Part shown: positions 1 through 8,805 of the stretch, piece by piece
How the letters are laid out: each line of letters starts with the position of its first letter
Position numbering within the stretch: the first letter of the stretch is position 1
NCBI GenBank assembly: GCA_040221975.1
Contig: JAVJWR010000017.1
Span: forward strand, 124,001-188,000
From: Haliea sp040221975
GTDB lineage: Bacteria > Pseudomonadota > Gammaproteobacteria > Pseudomonadales > Halieaceae
Length of the DNA stretch: 64,000 nucleotides
Reading direction: 5' to 3'
Made by a program: the position numbers and the translations under genes
The notes under the pieces: generated by a model
Seen by the model: the letters and a program-made list of their open reading frames with translations, nothing else
Databases searched by the model: none
Told to the model about the DNA's origin: nothing

Positions 1-1
1 T

Positions 2-484
2 TTGCTCATGGGACTTGCGGCCATAGTCGGGCTCGGCGCTTGCCAGCAATACGACGTCAGTGTCAATGAACGGGTAGTCTACAGCCCGCGCCCACTGCTG
101 ACCGATTTCCGGATCGTCGATCCGGGCCTGCGCGACTGCGTGACGCGCACCATCAACGACAACAGGGTCAGCAGCGTCGGGCAGTTGCAGGAGCTCGAGT
201 GCAGCGGCGCCAACGTGAGGAGTCTCGAAGGCCTGGGACACTTCTCCAGCCTGAGCCGGGTAGACCTGGCGGGTAATGCCATTGCCGATATCGGAGAGCT
301 GCGGGTTCTGCTGGAGCTGCGCACACTGGTGCTGGACGACAACCGGATCGAGGATGCCAGCCCTCTGTATCGATTGCCTGAACTGGCGATCCTCAGCCTG
401 AAAGGCAACGGCGGTTTGCGCTGTCCGGGCCCGGGACAGTTGCAGTCACTACAGCGGCTGACCCTGCCCCGCCACTGCAGGTAA
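2..484 (+). CDS. Leucine-rich-repeat lipoprotein, probably missing its extreme N-terminus
   Basis: The reading frame is open to the left edge, so the first residues of the signal peptide are probably outside the window. What remains starts with a hydrophobic stretch ending in a lipobox-like GLGAC, so the protein is probably a lipoprotein anchored at its Cys. Residues about 60-150 contain three to four leucine-rich repeats (LxxVDLAGNAIxDI, LxxLVLDDNRIEDASPL, LxxLSLKGN), a fold used for protein-protein contact. No catalytic motif is visible. Its 3' end overlaps the 3' end of the convergent WalJ-like gene by 36 nt. A specific function cannot be assigned. Confidence 0.7.
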   Translation: MLMGLAAIVGLGACQQYDVSVNERVVYSPRPLLTDFRIVDPGLRDCVTRTINDNRVSSVGQLQELECSGANVRSLEGLGHFSSLSRVDLAGNAIADIGELRVLLELRTLVLDDNRIEDASPLYRLPELAILSLKGNGGLRCPGPGQLQSLQRLTLPRHCR

Positions 485-1240
485 CCCCAGCCAGTCGAAA
501 CCCCGGTCCTGGGCGGCAAATACCACGCGCTCATCCAGAGGGCCGTAAACCGAAGCCAGCGCAAGCGCCGCCCGTTGCGGGCAATTGTTGTTTTCACTGA
601 TATGCGCCAGTACCAGATGTTGCAGCTTTTCGGTACCCAGCTGCTGCAGCAGCGCGGCTGCCTGGTCGTTGTTGAGGTGACCCCAGTCGCCCGCGACCCG
701 CCGTTTCAGTGCAGGCGGGTAGCCGCCGCGACGCAGCATCTCCAGATCGTGGTTGAACTCCAGCACCAGCGCATCGCAGCCCCGGAAGCGCTCCACCACA
801 TGGCTGGTCACACTGCCCAGATCAGTCAGCACCCCGAGGCTGCGACCGCCGTGCCGCAGGCGGAACTGGCACGGCTCACGGGCATCGTGCGGGACCGCCA
901 CTGCCTCGACCTCAAGCTGGCCGATGTGGAAGCGGTGATCGCAATTGAACCGGACAACCTCGGGACAGCCCTGCAGGCGACCGCTGTTCCAGGTGCCCTG
1001 GGTCAGGTAAACGGGAACATTGACCTGGCGAGCCAGACGGCTGACCCCGGCGCTGTGATCACTGTGTTCATGGGTGACGAGGATAGCGCTCAACTGCTCC
1101 GCCTCCAGCCCCAGCAGGGCCAGCCGGCGCCGCGTCTCGCGCAGCGAAAACCCGCAGTCAATCAGCACGATGCTGTCGCCCGCAGCCACCACTGTGGCGT
1201 TACCCTTGCTGCCACTGCCAAGGGAGGCAAAGCGCAACAC
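449..1240 (-). CDS. MBL-fold metallohydrolase, WalJ/YycJ-like
   Basis: A 263-aa metallo-beta-lactamase-fold hydrolase. The metal-binding motif THEHSDH lies at residues 56-62, after the conserved N-terminal segment SLGSGSKGNATVV that is typical of the YycJ/WalJ group (putative exonuclease-like or phosphodiesterase enzymes). It is predicted to be cytoplasmic and to bind two zinc or iron ions. The start is GTG at 1240, 11 nt after the bamC stop, with a GAGG about 9 nt upstream, so it is probably the last gene of a dapA-bamC-walJ unit. This order is common in gammaproteobacteria. The substrate is unknown from sequence. Confidence 0.85.
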   Translation of the reverse strand: MLRFASLGSGSKGNATVVAAGDSIVLIDCGFSLRETRRRLALLGLEAEQLSAILVTHEHSDHSAGVSRLARQVNVPVYLTQGTWNSGRLQGCPEVVRFNCDHRFHIGQLEVEAVAVPHDAREPCQFRLRHGGRSLGVLTDLGSVTSHVVERFRGCDALVLEFNHDLEMLRRGGYPPALKRRVAGDWGHLNNDQAAALLQQLGTEKLQHLVLAHISENNNCPQRAALALASVYGPLDERVVFAAQDRGFDWLGLPAVAGQGQPL

Positions 1241-1251
1241 GGGCGCCGGCC

Positions 1252-2313
1252 TCAGTTAATGTTGCCTTTGAGCAGGGCCAGCAGCTCCTGTTCGTCCCGC
1301 TTCTCCAGCGGCCCGGCAGCGTCGTCAAGCGGTGCCAGGCGCACGGTGACTGCCCGCTCACCCTCGGCCGCCACGGTGACCAGAAACTCGCGATTGGCCA
1401 GCGTATCGTCATCGCTTCCCGAGAACAGCCGCGAGAACCAGCCCTGCTCTTCCTCGGCCTGTTCCCCGAGGTAGCGAACGAAGTAGGTACCCTCGCTGCG
1501 ATCGCGGTCGGTGATCTCAAAGCGCGAATCTTCCAGGGCCTTGGCCAGAGCGGCCCAGGCACGGGTGAACGGCAGCCCCACCCGGATAAAGGTGTAGCCG
1601 GCATCCGCCTCCTCGAGCGAGATCTTGCCCTCGGCACTCATGGCGCGGTCTGCAATCATGGAGACCGGCGCGGAATCGGCGCTGTTGGCTATGAACTGGG
1701 CGACCGCGCGCAGCATCTCGCCCTCCTGGGCGATGTTGTCCGACAGGGACGGCCAGGTAACGCCATCCCCGGCCTGGTCCATCTGCAGTACATGCAGTTC
1801 ACTGCTGCCGCGCTGGACCCCCTGCTCGATCCGGAAACGGAAGCGGGAGGCCATTGCCTGTCCCTCCAGCTCCAGCCAGTCGCTGTCAATGATACCGGCC
1901 TGGGCATCCACTCTCGCCACCGGAATACCCGCCGCGGCGAGAAAGCTGCGGACCTGTGGCCACAGCTGTCCCGGAGCGATCGCAATCAACGCCCAGCTCT
2001 CGTCACCAAGAGACTGGATACGAACCACATCTTCCCCGGCACCGGCCACCAGCGGAGTGGGTCTCGGCACCTCGAATTCACCGTCCAGGATCAGGTTGTC
2101 ACGCACTGGCGGGATCGGGTAGATTTCCTGCAGCGCGGAGTCGTCCTTGCCTTCGGGCAGCTGGATAGGCGCCTGCTCCCGCGCCCGCTTGTAATCCTCG
2201 GAGGTGTCCGGAAACATGCCCTCCTCCCCGAATAAATAACTGCAGCCGCTGGCGCTGAGCACCAGTGTAGCGGCCACAAGCGCGCGCATGAAAACCCCGA
2301 TACGTTCTGTCAT
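1252..2313 (-). CDS. bamC: Outer membrane protein assembly factor BamC
   Basis: A 353-aa lipoprotein component of the BAM complex, which inserts beta-barrel proteins into the outer membrane. It has a signal peptide with lipobox LSASGC (Cys24), the proline-rich unstructured segment after the anchor (APIQLPEG, IYPIPPV) that contacts BamD, and two helix-grip domains over residues about 100-345. The ATG at 2313 overlaps the dapA stop by one base (TAATG) and has an AGGA 6 nt upstream. A position directly downstream of dapA is the usual one for this gene. An internal Met at 2289 is a weaker alternative start. Confidence 0.9.
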   Translation of the reverse strand: MTERIGVFMRALVAATLVLSASGCSYLFGEEGMFPDTSEDYKRAREQAPIQLPEGKDDSALQEIYPIPPVRDNLILDGEFEVPRPTPLVAGAGEDVVRIQSLGDESWALIAIAPGQLWPQVRSFLAAAGIPVARVDAQAGIIDSDWLELEGQAMASRFRFRIEQGVQRGSSELHVLQMDQAGDGVTWPSLSDNIAQEGEMLRAVAQFIANSADSAPVSMIADRAMSAEGKISLEEADAGYTFIRVGLPFTRAWAALAKALEDSRFEITDRDRSEGTYFVRYLGEQAEEEQGWFSRLFSGSDDDTLANREFLVTVAAEGERAVTVRLAPLDDAAGPLEKRDEQELLALLKGNIN

Positions 2314-3185
2314 TAAATTCCTGCTGCCTCCAAAGCTGCCAGGACCTGCGCATGGTAGCGCTCATCCAGTGGGGTCAAGGGTAACCGAATGCCCGACTCG
2401 ATCAAGCCGCGCTCCCACATGGCCCACTTGACCGGAATGGGGTTGGCCTCGAGAAAAAGTGCCCGGTTCAAGCCCGAGAGCCGGTCGTTGATCAGGCTTG
2501 CCTGCTGGCGGTCACCCGCCAGCGCCAGCCGGCACAGTTCTGCCAGCTGCCGGGGAGCGATGTTGGCAGTCACCGACACATTGCCGTGACCACCGGCGAG
2601 GATCAACTCCATCGCGGTCGGGTCGTCACCGGAATAAATGGCAAATTCAGCGGGACAGCGAGCCTTGAAGTCCGGTACCCGGGACAGGTCCCCGGTCGCA
2701 TCCTTGATGCCGATGATGTTATCCAGCTCCGCCAGCCGGACCACGGTGTCGTTGTCCATGTCGACCGCGGTGCGGCCGGGGACATTATAGAGAATCTGCG
2801 GAATGGACACCGCCGCGGCAATCGCCTTGAAATGCTCGTAGAGGCCACGCTGGGTGGGCCGGTTGTAGTACGGCGTTACCAGCAGGCAGGCATCGGCGCC
2901 ATTGCGAGCAGCCGATGTAGTGAGCTCGATCGCCTCGCGGGTGGAATTGGCGCCGGTGCCCGCGATAACGGGAATGCGCCCGTTCACGTACTTGACACAA
3001 TATTTGATCACCTCAAGATGTTCAGGCACGCTCAGGGTTGCACTCTCACCCGTGGTGCCCACTGCTCCAATGGCACTGGTGCCAGCAGTGATGTGCATGT
3101 CGAGCAGCCGCTCCAGGCTCTCCCAGTCGAGGCTGCCATCCGCATGCATGGGCGTCACGAGAGCGACGATACTGCCGGTAATCAT
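2313..3185 (-). CDS. dapA: 4-hydroxy-tetrahydrodipicolinate synthase
   Basis: A 290-aa class I aldolase that condenses pyruvate with aspartate semialdehyde in the first committed step of the diaminopimelate/lysine pathway, in the cytosol. With the start at the ATG at 3185 (MITGSIVAL), residue numbers match E. coli DapA: Schiff-base Lys161 (GIKDATGD), Tyr133 (LYNVPGRT), Arg138, and Thr44/Thr45 (GTTGES). That match rules out the 25-codon upstream extension. The start is preceded by GGAGATTTTCA. The gene heads a unit with bamC and the WalJ-like gene. Confidence 0.97.
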   Translation of the reverse strand: MITGSIVALVTPMHADGSLDWESLERLLDMHITAGTSAIGAVGTTGESATLSVPEHLEVIKYCVKYVNGRIPVIAGTGANSTREAIELTTSAARNGADACLLVTPYYNRPTQRGLYEHFKAIAAAVSIPQILYNVPGRTAVDMDNDTVVRLAELDNIIGIKDATGDLSRVPDFKARCPAEFAIYSGDDPTAMELILAGGHGNVSVTANIAPRQLAELCRLALAGDRQQASLINDRLSGLNRALFLEANPIPVKWAMWERGLIESGIRLPLTPLDERYHAQVLAALEAAGI

Positions 3186-3251
3186 TGAAAATCTCCAGAA
3201 ATGTCCGCTGCTCGGTGGCCTGGCCAGAGGCGCCGGGAAATAAAGAGGGCA

Positions 3252-3279
3252 ATTATCCATGCCGGGGCGAGGATAACAA
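3252..3279 (-). promoter_or_regulatory. Candidate sigma-70 promoter for dapA-bamC
   Basis: On the minus strand there is TTGTTA, a 16-bp spacer, then GATAAT, about 65 nt upstream of the dapA ATG. The match to consensus is moderate (4/6 and 5/6), so this is a prediction from pattern only. Confidence 0.35.
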
Positions 3280-3351
3280 CCGGATTGCGCTAAAATGAAC
3301 TGCTGCCCGGAAAGGCAGTCTCAAGCCTCTGAGACGGTGACGGAGTATATC

Positions 3352-3873
3352 ATGAGACACATCCAGCGGATGCCGGGCCACGCGACCTGCTACCTGTTGC
3401 TGCCAATGCTGATTCTCCTGGCCGCCCCCGTGTCGGCGCAGGACCGGGTGTGGATCAGCGACCTGTCTGCCCTGGACCGCCAGTACATGACCCGGCAGCA
3501 CACCAGCATTGACGACATTGCGCGCCGCCACTTCGGCCAGGGCTTCATTGGCCAGAAGGACAGGGATCTGGAGTTGCTGCAACGGCTGCTTGACAGCGGC
3601 CTGGTGCGCCCGAACCAGACTCGCGAGTTGCAGGCCATGGGGAAGATTCTGGGAGACCTGCTGGCAGACGAACTGGGCATGCACTGGGTCATTTATGAGG
3701 ACAAGCAGGGGCGCAACCGGGCCCTGCGCTACCGGGAAACGGATAACTACCTGTTCCCCATGACCATGATTTCCCGCCGCCAGGAGGTCGCAAACCGAAC
3801 CCCGGTGCGGGAGATATACCAGAGGGCCGTGGACGCGATCACCCCCCATCGCACCCCCTTGCCCTTCCAGTAG
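3352..3873 (+). CDS. Secreted protein, DUF3806-like
   Basis: A 173-aa protein with a clear Sec signal peptide (hydrophobic LLLPMLILLAAPVSA, cleavage before QDRVW), so probably periplasmic. The C-terminal half contains a segment resembling DUF3806: GKILGDLLADELGMHWVIYED, then the FPMTMISRR block and a final helix. The family assignment is from memory of such proteins and is moderate. The ATG at 3352 was chosen because GGAG lies 7 nt upstream and it starts the signal peptide; the upstream extension to 3295 lacks these. It sits 65 nt before the MCE transporter operon on the same strand. No catalytic residues are evident. Confidence 0.65.
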   Translation: MRHIQRMPGHATCYLLLPMLILLAAPVSAQDRVWISDLSALDRQYMTRQHTSIDDIARRHFGQGFIGQKDRDLELLQRLLDSGLVRPNQTRELQAMGKILGDLLADELGMHWVIYEDKQGRNRALRYRETDNYLFPMTMISRRQEVANRTPVREIYQRAVDAITPHRTPLPFQ

Positions 3874-3938
3874 CCGGCTGGCAAATGCCAGGGGTGACGC
3901 GTAAACTGATGCTTCATCTGCCCTGGACCTGACACTGC

Positions 3939-5072
3939 ATGAGCGAGCAAGCTGCCGGCCTGGAACTGCGGCGCGACGACGCTGCGCGCCAGACGGTACT
4001 GCATCTCCGTGGCGACTGGACCCAGGGTGCCGAGGTGCCACCCTTCCCCGAACTGCGAGCGCAACTCAATGCCGCTGTGCCGCGGCAACTGACCCTGGTC
4101 TGTAACGAGCTGGGCCAGTGGGATTCACTGCTCATGGCCTTTCTGTTGCAGTGCCACAACTACTGCCGGGAGCAGGACATTGAACTCCTGGACGCCGATC
4201 TGCCGGACAATGCCCGACGCCTGCTGAGCATTGCCACCTCCGTACCGCCCCGGCGCCCCGAGCAGGCTGCCAGCAAGCGCTGGTGGCAGGGAGGGCACCC
4301 GCTGGCAGTGCTCCGCGATCTGCTTGATGATCTGCGTCTGTCACTGGCATTTTTTGGCGATGTCTGCCTGGCCCTCTGGGCACTGCTGCGGGGCCGGGCC
4401 AATACCCGGTTCACGGATTTCCGCCACTTCTGCTATCAGGCGGGCCCGGATGCCTTCGCCATCATCAGTCTCACCAGCATTCTGGTAGGCATGATCCTCG
4501 GCTACCTGGGTGCCGTGCAGCTACAGCAGTTCGGCGCCGGCATCTATGTCGCGGACCTGGTAACCATCGGCCTGCTGCGGGAAATGGGCGTACTGATGAC
4601 CGCCATCGTCATGGCGGGGCGCACGGGGGCGGCCTACGCGGCGCAGCTGGGCACCATGCAGGCCAGCGAGGAAATCGACGCCGTGCGCACCATGGGGATC
4701 TCCCCCGTCGAGTTCCTGGTTACCCCGCGGATTCTTGCGCTGGTGGTGATGATGCCGCTGCTGACCATCTATGCCAACCTCCTCGGCATCCTCGGCGGCG
4801 GCATCGTGGCCGGCGGCATGGGCATCTCCCTGCTGCAATACGCCAGCCAGGCCAGTGCCGCCGTCAGCCTGGCTCATATCGGCGTCGGCATGCTGAAAAG
4901 CGTGGTGTTTGCGATCCTGATTGCCATTGCCGGCTGTCGTTCCGGGATGCAGTCCGGGCGCGATTCAGCCGGCGTCGGCCAGGCAGCCACAGAGGCCGTG
5001 GTCACCTCCCTGGTCTACCTGATCGTGGCCGACGCGGCGATCAATATCCTGTTCCAGCACCTGGGCGTGTAA
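3939..5072 (+). CDS. MlaE-family lipid ABC transporter permease with N-terminal STAS domain
   Basis: A 377-aa inner-membrane permease of an MCE-type phospholipid transporter. Residues about 1-100 look like a STAS domain (an MlaB-like module normally encoded separately), here fused to the permease. Residues about 140-377 are the MlaE core, with several hydrophobic helices and the conserved cytoplasmic block AYAAQLGTMQASEEIDAVRTM near residues 224-250. The stop codon overlaps the ATPase start (TAATG). With the next three genes it should form a machine moving lipids between inner and outer membranes. Direction of transport cannot be read from sequence. Confidence 0.9.
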   Translation: MSEQAAGLELRRDDAARQTVLHLRGDWTQGAEVPPFPELRAQLNAAVPRQLTLVCNELGQWDSLLMAFLLQCHNYCREQDIELLDADLPDNARRLLSIATSVPPRRPEQAASKRWWQGGHPLAVLRDLLDDLRLSLAFFGDVCLALWALLRGRANTRFTDFRHFCYQAGPDAFAIISLTSILVGMILGYLGAVQLQQFGAGIYVADLVTIGLLREMGVLMTAIVMAGRTGAAYAAQLGTMQASEEIDAVRTMGISPVEFLVTPRILALVVMMPLLTIYANLLGILGGGIVAGGMGISLLQYASQASAAVSLAHIGVGMLKSVVFAILIAIAGCRSGMQSGRDSAGVGQAATEAVVTSLVYLIVADAAINILFQHLGV

Positions 5073-5857
5073 TGAGCGACAGCGCACGCGAAGTCCATAT
5101 CGAAGTCCGCAACCTGACAATGGCGTTCGGCAGCAATGTCATCCAGCGCGACCTCGACTTTGCAATTTACCGCGGCGACATTTTTGTCATCATGGGCGGC
5201 AGCGGCTGCGGCAAGAGCACCCTGCTCAAGCATATGCTGGGACTGATAGAACCCGCTGCCGGTGAAATACTCTATGACGGCGAGAATTTCACCCGCGCCA
5301 GCAACGTCGAGCGTGACATGATGCGTCGCGGCTGGGGGATCACCTATCAGTCCGGCGGCCTGTTCAGTGCCATGACCCTGGAGCAGAACGTCAGCCTGCC
5401 GTTGCAACTCTATACCGACTATACGGCGACGCAGGTCGCCGATGTGGTTGACTACAAGCTATCACTGGTGGGCCTGGGCGGGTTCCAGCGCTATTATCCC
5501 GCGGAGATCAGCGGCGGCATGCGCAAGCGCGCGGCGCTGGCCCGGGCCATTGCCCTGGACCCGCAAATCCTGTTTTTTGACGAGCCCTCGGCAGGGCTGG
5601 ATCCGATCAGCTCACGGCTGCTGGACGACCTGATCCTGCAGTTGAAAGAGTCCATCGGCGCCACCGTGGTCATGGTGACGCACGAGCTGGAAAGTATTTT
5701 CGCCATTGCCACCAACAGCGTCTATCTGGACGCCAGCAGTCGCACCATGATTGACTATGGTGATCCGCGGCAGCTGCGCGACCGCAGCGAGCAGCCCGTC
5801 GTGCGCCAATTCCTGGCCCGCAGCGCTGCCGCAGGGGAGGATCAGGACAGTGAATGA
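5072..5857 (+). CDS. MlaF-family lipid transporter ATP-binding protein
   Basis: A 261-aa ABC ATPase that powers the MlaE-like permease. It has Walker A GGSGCGKST (about residues 42-50), signature ISGGMRKRAALARA (about 147) and Walker B ILFFDEPSAGLDPIS (about 167), all intact, with the switch His in MVTHE. The SGGMRKR variant of the signature is characteristic of the MlaF group. The start overlaps the permease stop by one base, and its own stop overlaps the GTG start of the MCE gene by 8 nt, so translation is likely coupled. Confidence 0.93.
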   Translation: MSDSAREVHIEVRNLTMAFGSNVIQRDLDFAIYRGDIFVIMGGSGCGKSTLLKHMLGLIEPAAGEILYDGENFTRASNVERDMMRRGWGITYQSGGLFSAMTLEQNVSLPLQLYTDYTATQVADVVDYKLSLVGLGGFQRYYPAEISGGMRKRAALARAIALDPQILFFDEPSAGLDPISSRLLDDLILQLKESIGATVVMVTHELESIFAIATNSVYLDASSRTMIDYGDPRQLRDRSEQPVVRQFLARSAAAGEDQDSE

Positions 5858-6821
5858 CGAACACCCGCACAGCGTCGCCATAGGCGGCTTCATTATCGGT
5901 GCGCTGCTGATTGCGCTGGCAACGCTGCTGTTTGTGCTCGGTTCCGGCGTAGGCGCCGAGCGCACCCGGGTAGTGATGGTATTCGACAGTTCAGTCAAGG
6001 GCTTGAGCGTCGGCGCCCCGGTGGCGCTGCGCGGGGTGGAGATCGGCCAGGTAACCGGGATCAACCTGATTCTCGACAGCGACACCGCCAACCTGATCAT
6101 GCTGGTGGAGGCCGACGTGTCCAGCGCCAATGTGCAGAGTACCCGCCGCGCTTCGGAGGAAATGATCGACGACCTCATTGGCCGCGGCCTGCGCGCCCAG
6201 CTCAACCTGCAGAGCCTGCTTACAGGCCTGCTCTACGTGCAGCTGGACTTCCACCCGGAGACGCCGGTCCTGCTGGCCCAGATCGATAGCGAGTACACCC
6301 AGATTCCCACCATTCCCACCGGCCTGGAAAAATTCACCCGCCAGATCGAGTCGCTGGATATCGCCCAGATAGCCGCGGACGTGCAGAGCATCGCCGCCAG
6401 CATTGACCAGTTCATCGGCCAGGAAGAGTTCCGCCAGCTGCCGCAGGAACTGGGCAAGACCCTGGCCGGCATGCAGGCCCTGACCGCGGAGCTGCAGGCG
6501 GCCGTGGCCGGCGCGAGTCCGGGCCTGGAACAGGTACTGGCGAGCACCGACAGGCTGGTCAATCAGGCCAGCGATGCCTTGCCCGCGCTCAATACCATGC
6601 TCGACCAGAACCTGGCCACCCTGCAGGACGCGGCGGCCGCCTTTGAGAGAACCATGACCGAAATCGACGGTCTGGTGGCGCCAGACTCCGCCACAACCTA
6701 CCAGCTCAATCAGGCCCTGCGTGAGCTGGCGCTGGCCGGGCGGGCGCTGCAGCTGCTGGCCAAAACCATCGAGGAGCAGCCGGAATCGCTGCTCCGGGGC
6801 AAAAGCGAGGACATGCCATGA
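5850..6821 (+). CDS. MCE/MlaD-domain lipid-binding protein
   Basis: A 323-aa membrane-anchored periplasmic protein. One N-terminal TM helix (about residues 10-30) is followed by a single MCE domain (about 35-115, containing VKGLSVGAPVALRGVEIGQV) and a long, largely helical C-terminal region (about 150-310) that could build a needle or tunnel, as in PqiB/LetB-type systems. The GTG at 5850 is chosen because GGGGAGG lies 9 nt upstream; the longer frame back to 5751 would lie inside the ATPase gene. Its end overlaps the lipoprotein gene start (ATGA). Confidence 0.88.
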   Translation: MNDEHPHSVAIGGFIIGALLIALATLLFVLGSGVGAERTRVVMVFDSSVKGLSVGAPVALRGVEIGQVTGINLILDSDTANLIMLVEADVSSANVQSTRRASEEMIDDLIGRGLRAQLNLQSLLTGLLYVQLDFHPETPVLLAQIDSEYTQIPTIPTGLEKFTRQIESLDIAQIAADVQSIAASIDQFIGQEEFRQLPQELGKTLAGMQALTAELQAAVAGASPGLEQVLASTDRLVNQASDALPALNTMLDQNLATLQDAAAAFERTMTEIDGLVAPDSATTYQLNQALRELALAGRALQLLAKTIEEQPESLLRGKSEDMP

Positions 6822-7414
6822 CTCCGATTCGCCTGTTCTGCGGTATTGCCGCGGCGCTATTGCTGGTGGCCTGTGGCAGCTCGCCGCAGCACAATTTCTA
6901 CCTGCTCAGCGCCGAGTCCCAGGCAGTCGCCGGCGGCCAGTCGCCCTCGCTCGGTATCGGTCCGATCGAGATTCCGGAATACCTGAATCGCAACAGCCTG
7001 GTCTACAGTCGCGGCAGCAACCAGCTGCATATCGCCAGCTTCGAACGCTGGGCAGAGCCACTCGCCGACGGGATCCAGCGCGTGCTGGGGCTGAATCTGG
7101 CGGCGGAGCTGGGCACCCAGAATATCCGGCCCCATCCCTGGCAACGGACAGATGCGCCCGCCTATGCCGTGCAGCTCTGGGTGCTGTCGCTGGATGCAGC
7201 CGACCAGGCGGCGGAACTGGTGGTGGAATGGCGGGTGTCACGCCAGGGCGAGACCGGCACGCTGGAACGGCGCATCAGCCGCCTGTCGCAGCCACTGCCT
7301 GGCCCCGGGTGGCAGGCAGCGGATGCTGCCGGCGCCTACAGCAGGCTGCTGCAGGCGCTCAGTACGGAGATTGCGACGGTCATTCGCGCTGCCGAGGCGA
7401 GCGGCGACAGCTGA
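6818..7414 (+). CDS. PqiC/YmbA-like ABC-transport auxiliary lipoprotein
   Basis: A 198-aa lipoprotein with lipobox LLLVAC (Cys19) followed by the family pattern of this group: NFYLLS, a GIGPIEIPEYLNR strand, then FERWAEPLADGIQRVL. PqiC-type proteins sit in the outer membrane and receive the end of an MCE tunnel. The ATG overlaps the MCE gene stop by 4 nt, making it the fourth gene of the transporter operon. Pairing MlaE/MlaF-type core genes with a PqiC-type lipoprotein instead of MlaC is notable. It abuts the convergent dehydrogenase gene with no gap. Confidence 0.85.
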   Translation: MTPIRLFCGIAAALLLVACGSSPQHNFYLLSAESQAVAGGQSPSLGIGPIEIPEYLNRNSLVYSRGSNQLHIASFERWAEPLADGIQRVLGLNLAAELGTQNIRPHPWQRTDAPAYAVQLWVLSLDAADQAAELVVEWRVSRQGETGTLERRISRLSQPLPGPGWQAADAAGAYSRLLQALSTEIATVIRAAEASGDS

Positions 7415-8176
7415 TCAGAAGCCGTCGCTGCGCAGCATGGCGTCGGAGCCGCCGTCGACAAAGAACACCGAGCCGCAGACAAAATCAGCTTCATCGCTCA
7501 ACATGAAGCGCATGACGTTGGCGATCTGGTCTGGCTGCGCCGCCTCCCCCCACGGTACGCTGGCGCCGAATTGGCGCATCAGGTCGCCGAGTTCGGGATC
7601 CTTGAACACCTGGTCTGCCAGCGGAGTCAGGGTGATGCCGGGCGCAACCGCGTTGACGCGCACACCGGCCTTCGCCCAGGCCACCACGTTGCGGCGCATC
7701 CACAGCACCAGCGCGCATTTGGAACCGGAGTAGACCGTCTGCCCGTGTTCGCCTTCAGCCACAGCCAGCGCCGCCGCCTCATCCCCGGCGAGAAAAGCCT
7801 GTACCAGGGGATGCGAGGTCTGGGTCATGGGCGCGGAGTTGGAACTTACCAGCAATACCGTGCCCCGGCGCTTGCCCAGCAGGTCCTGCAGGCCAGTGGC
7901 CAGGTCGACCGCACCGAAGTAGTTCACCGCAGCGATGGTGCGCGAGGGGGCGACCGGTGGCAGGCCAGCACAGGCGATAAAGCCGTCCAGGCCATCGGCC
8001 GCGCGTTCCCGCACTGCCGCCAGGGCCGCGTCGCGGCCACTGCTGATCGACAGGTCGGCGATGATGTCGCCCTCCTTGATATCAATGGAGATTACCTGGT
8101 CCCCGGCCCGCTGCAACTGCGCACGGAGGGCGGCGCCGATGCCGGTGGCACCGCCGGTCATTGCATACAATTTCAT
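7415..8176 (-). CDS. 3-alpha-hydroxysteroid dehydrogenase/carbonyl reductase-like SDR
   Basis: A 253-aa short-chain dehydrogenase. It has the cofactor motif GGATGIG (residues 8-14), an early acidic residue favouring NAD(H) (SIDIKEGDIIADLS), and the active site Y149-SGS-K153 with Ser at about 112-114. The approximately 30-residue insertion between the Ser strand and the Tyr (HPLVQAFLAGDEAAALAVAE) and the ending VDGGSDAMLR closely recall Comamonas HsdA, which interconverts 3-alpha-hydroxy- and 3-ketosteroids. The substrate is inferred. It is divergent from the DUF35-thiolase pair and may share its control region. Confidence 0.8.
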   Translation of the reverse strand: MKLYAMTGGATGIGAALRAQLQRAGDQVISIDIKEGDIIADLSISSGRDAALAAVRERAADGLDGFIACAGLPPVAPSRTIAAVNYFGAVDLATGLQDLLGKRRGTVLLVSSNSAPMTQTSHPLVQAFLAGDEAAALAVAEGEHGQTVYSGSKCALVLWMRRNVVAWAKAGVRVNAVAPGITLTPLADQVFKDPELGDLMRQFGASVPWGEAAQPDQIANVMRFMLSDEADFVCGSVFFVDGGSDAMLRSDGF

Positions 8177-8355
8177 GCTGGTTGGTCCTCGTCTGGTCGT
8201 GGGAGGCTATTCTCGCCCAGCCCGGGGCGCAGTGGTAACCGCGAAGTCTGCATTGGTATACCCGCCTGTACAGAAGCTTGCCGCGCAGTCCGCAACCTTG
8301 CCTGCCCCGGAGGCGAATAGTACCCTGCAGGCCGCGTATCAGCGGAGTACATTGC

Positions 8356-8805
8356 ATGAGCAACAAACCCCTGGCCCCGGCCATTGAGGGCTGGTTTACT
8401 CTGGACCAGCAGCCGCGGCTGATCGGCAGCCAGTGCTGCGCCTGCGGCACCTACTTCTTCCCCAAGCAGAACCGGTATTGCAAGAATCCGGACTGCGACA
8501 GCACCGAGTTCCGCGAGGTGCCGCTGAGTCGCACCGGGCGCATCTGGAGCTACACCAACGCCTGCTACCAGCCACCAGCGCCATTCGTCGCCGCCGACCC
8601 CTTCGAGCCCTACACCATCGCCGCGGTAACCCTGGAAGAGGAGCAGATGACCGTCCTCGGTCAGGTGGTTAGCGGGATTGCCGTGTCGGACCTGAAAGTA
8701 GGCATGGAGATGGAGCTGGTGCTGGAACCGCTGCACGAAACCGAGGAAGACATCAAAATGACCTGGAAGTGGCGCCCGCTTGCCAGCCAGGGAGGTCAGC
8801 ACTGA
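8356..8805 (+). CDS. Zn-ribbon/OB-fold (DUF35) partner of thiolase-like enzyme
   Basis: A 149-aa acyl-CoA-associated protein. It has a rubredoxin-like zinc ribbon with four Cys (CxxCG near 27-30 and YCKNPDC at 42-47), then an OB fold (about 55-140; GRIWSYTNACYQPP). DUF35 proteins form heterotetramers with SCP2-type thiolases or the Ltp2 aldolase and bind the CoA moiety. The ATG at 8356 gives the correct family start. The stop overlaps the thiolase ATG by one base (TGATG), consistent with a stoichiometric complex. Confidence 0.9.
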   Translation: MSNKPLAPAIEGWFTLDQQPRLIGSQCCACGTYFFPKQNRYCKNPDCDSTEFREVPLSRTGRIWSYTNACYQPPAPFVAADPFEPYTIAAVTLEEEQMTVLGQVVSGIAVSDLKVGMEMELVLEPLHETEEDIKMTWKWRPLASQGGQH

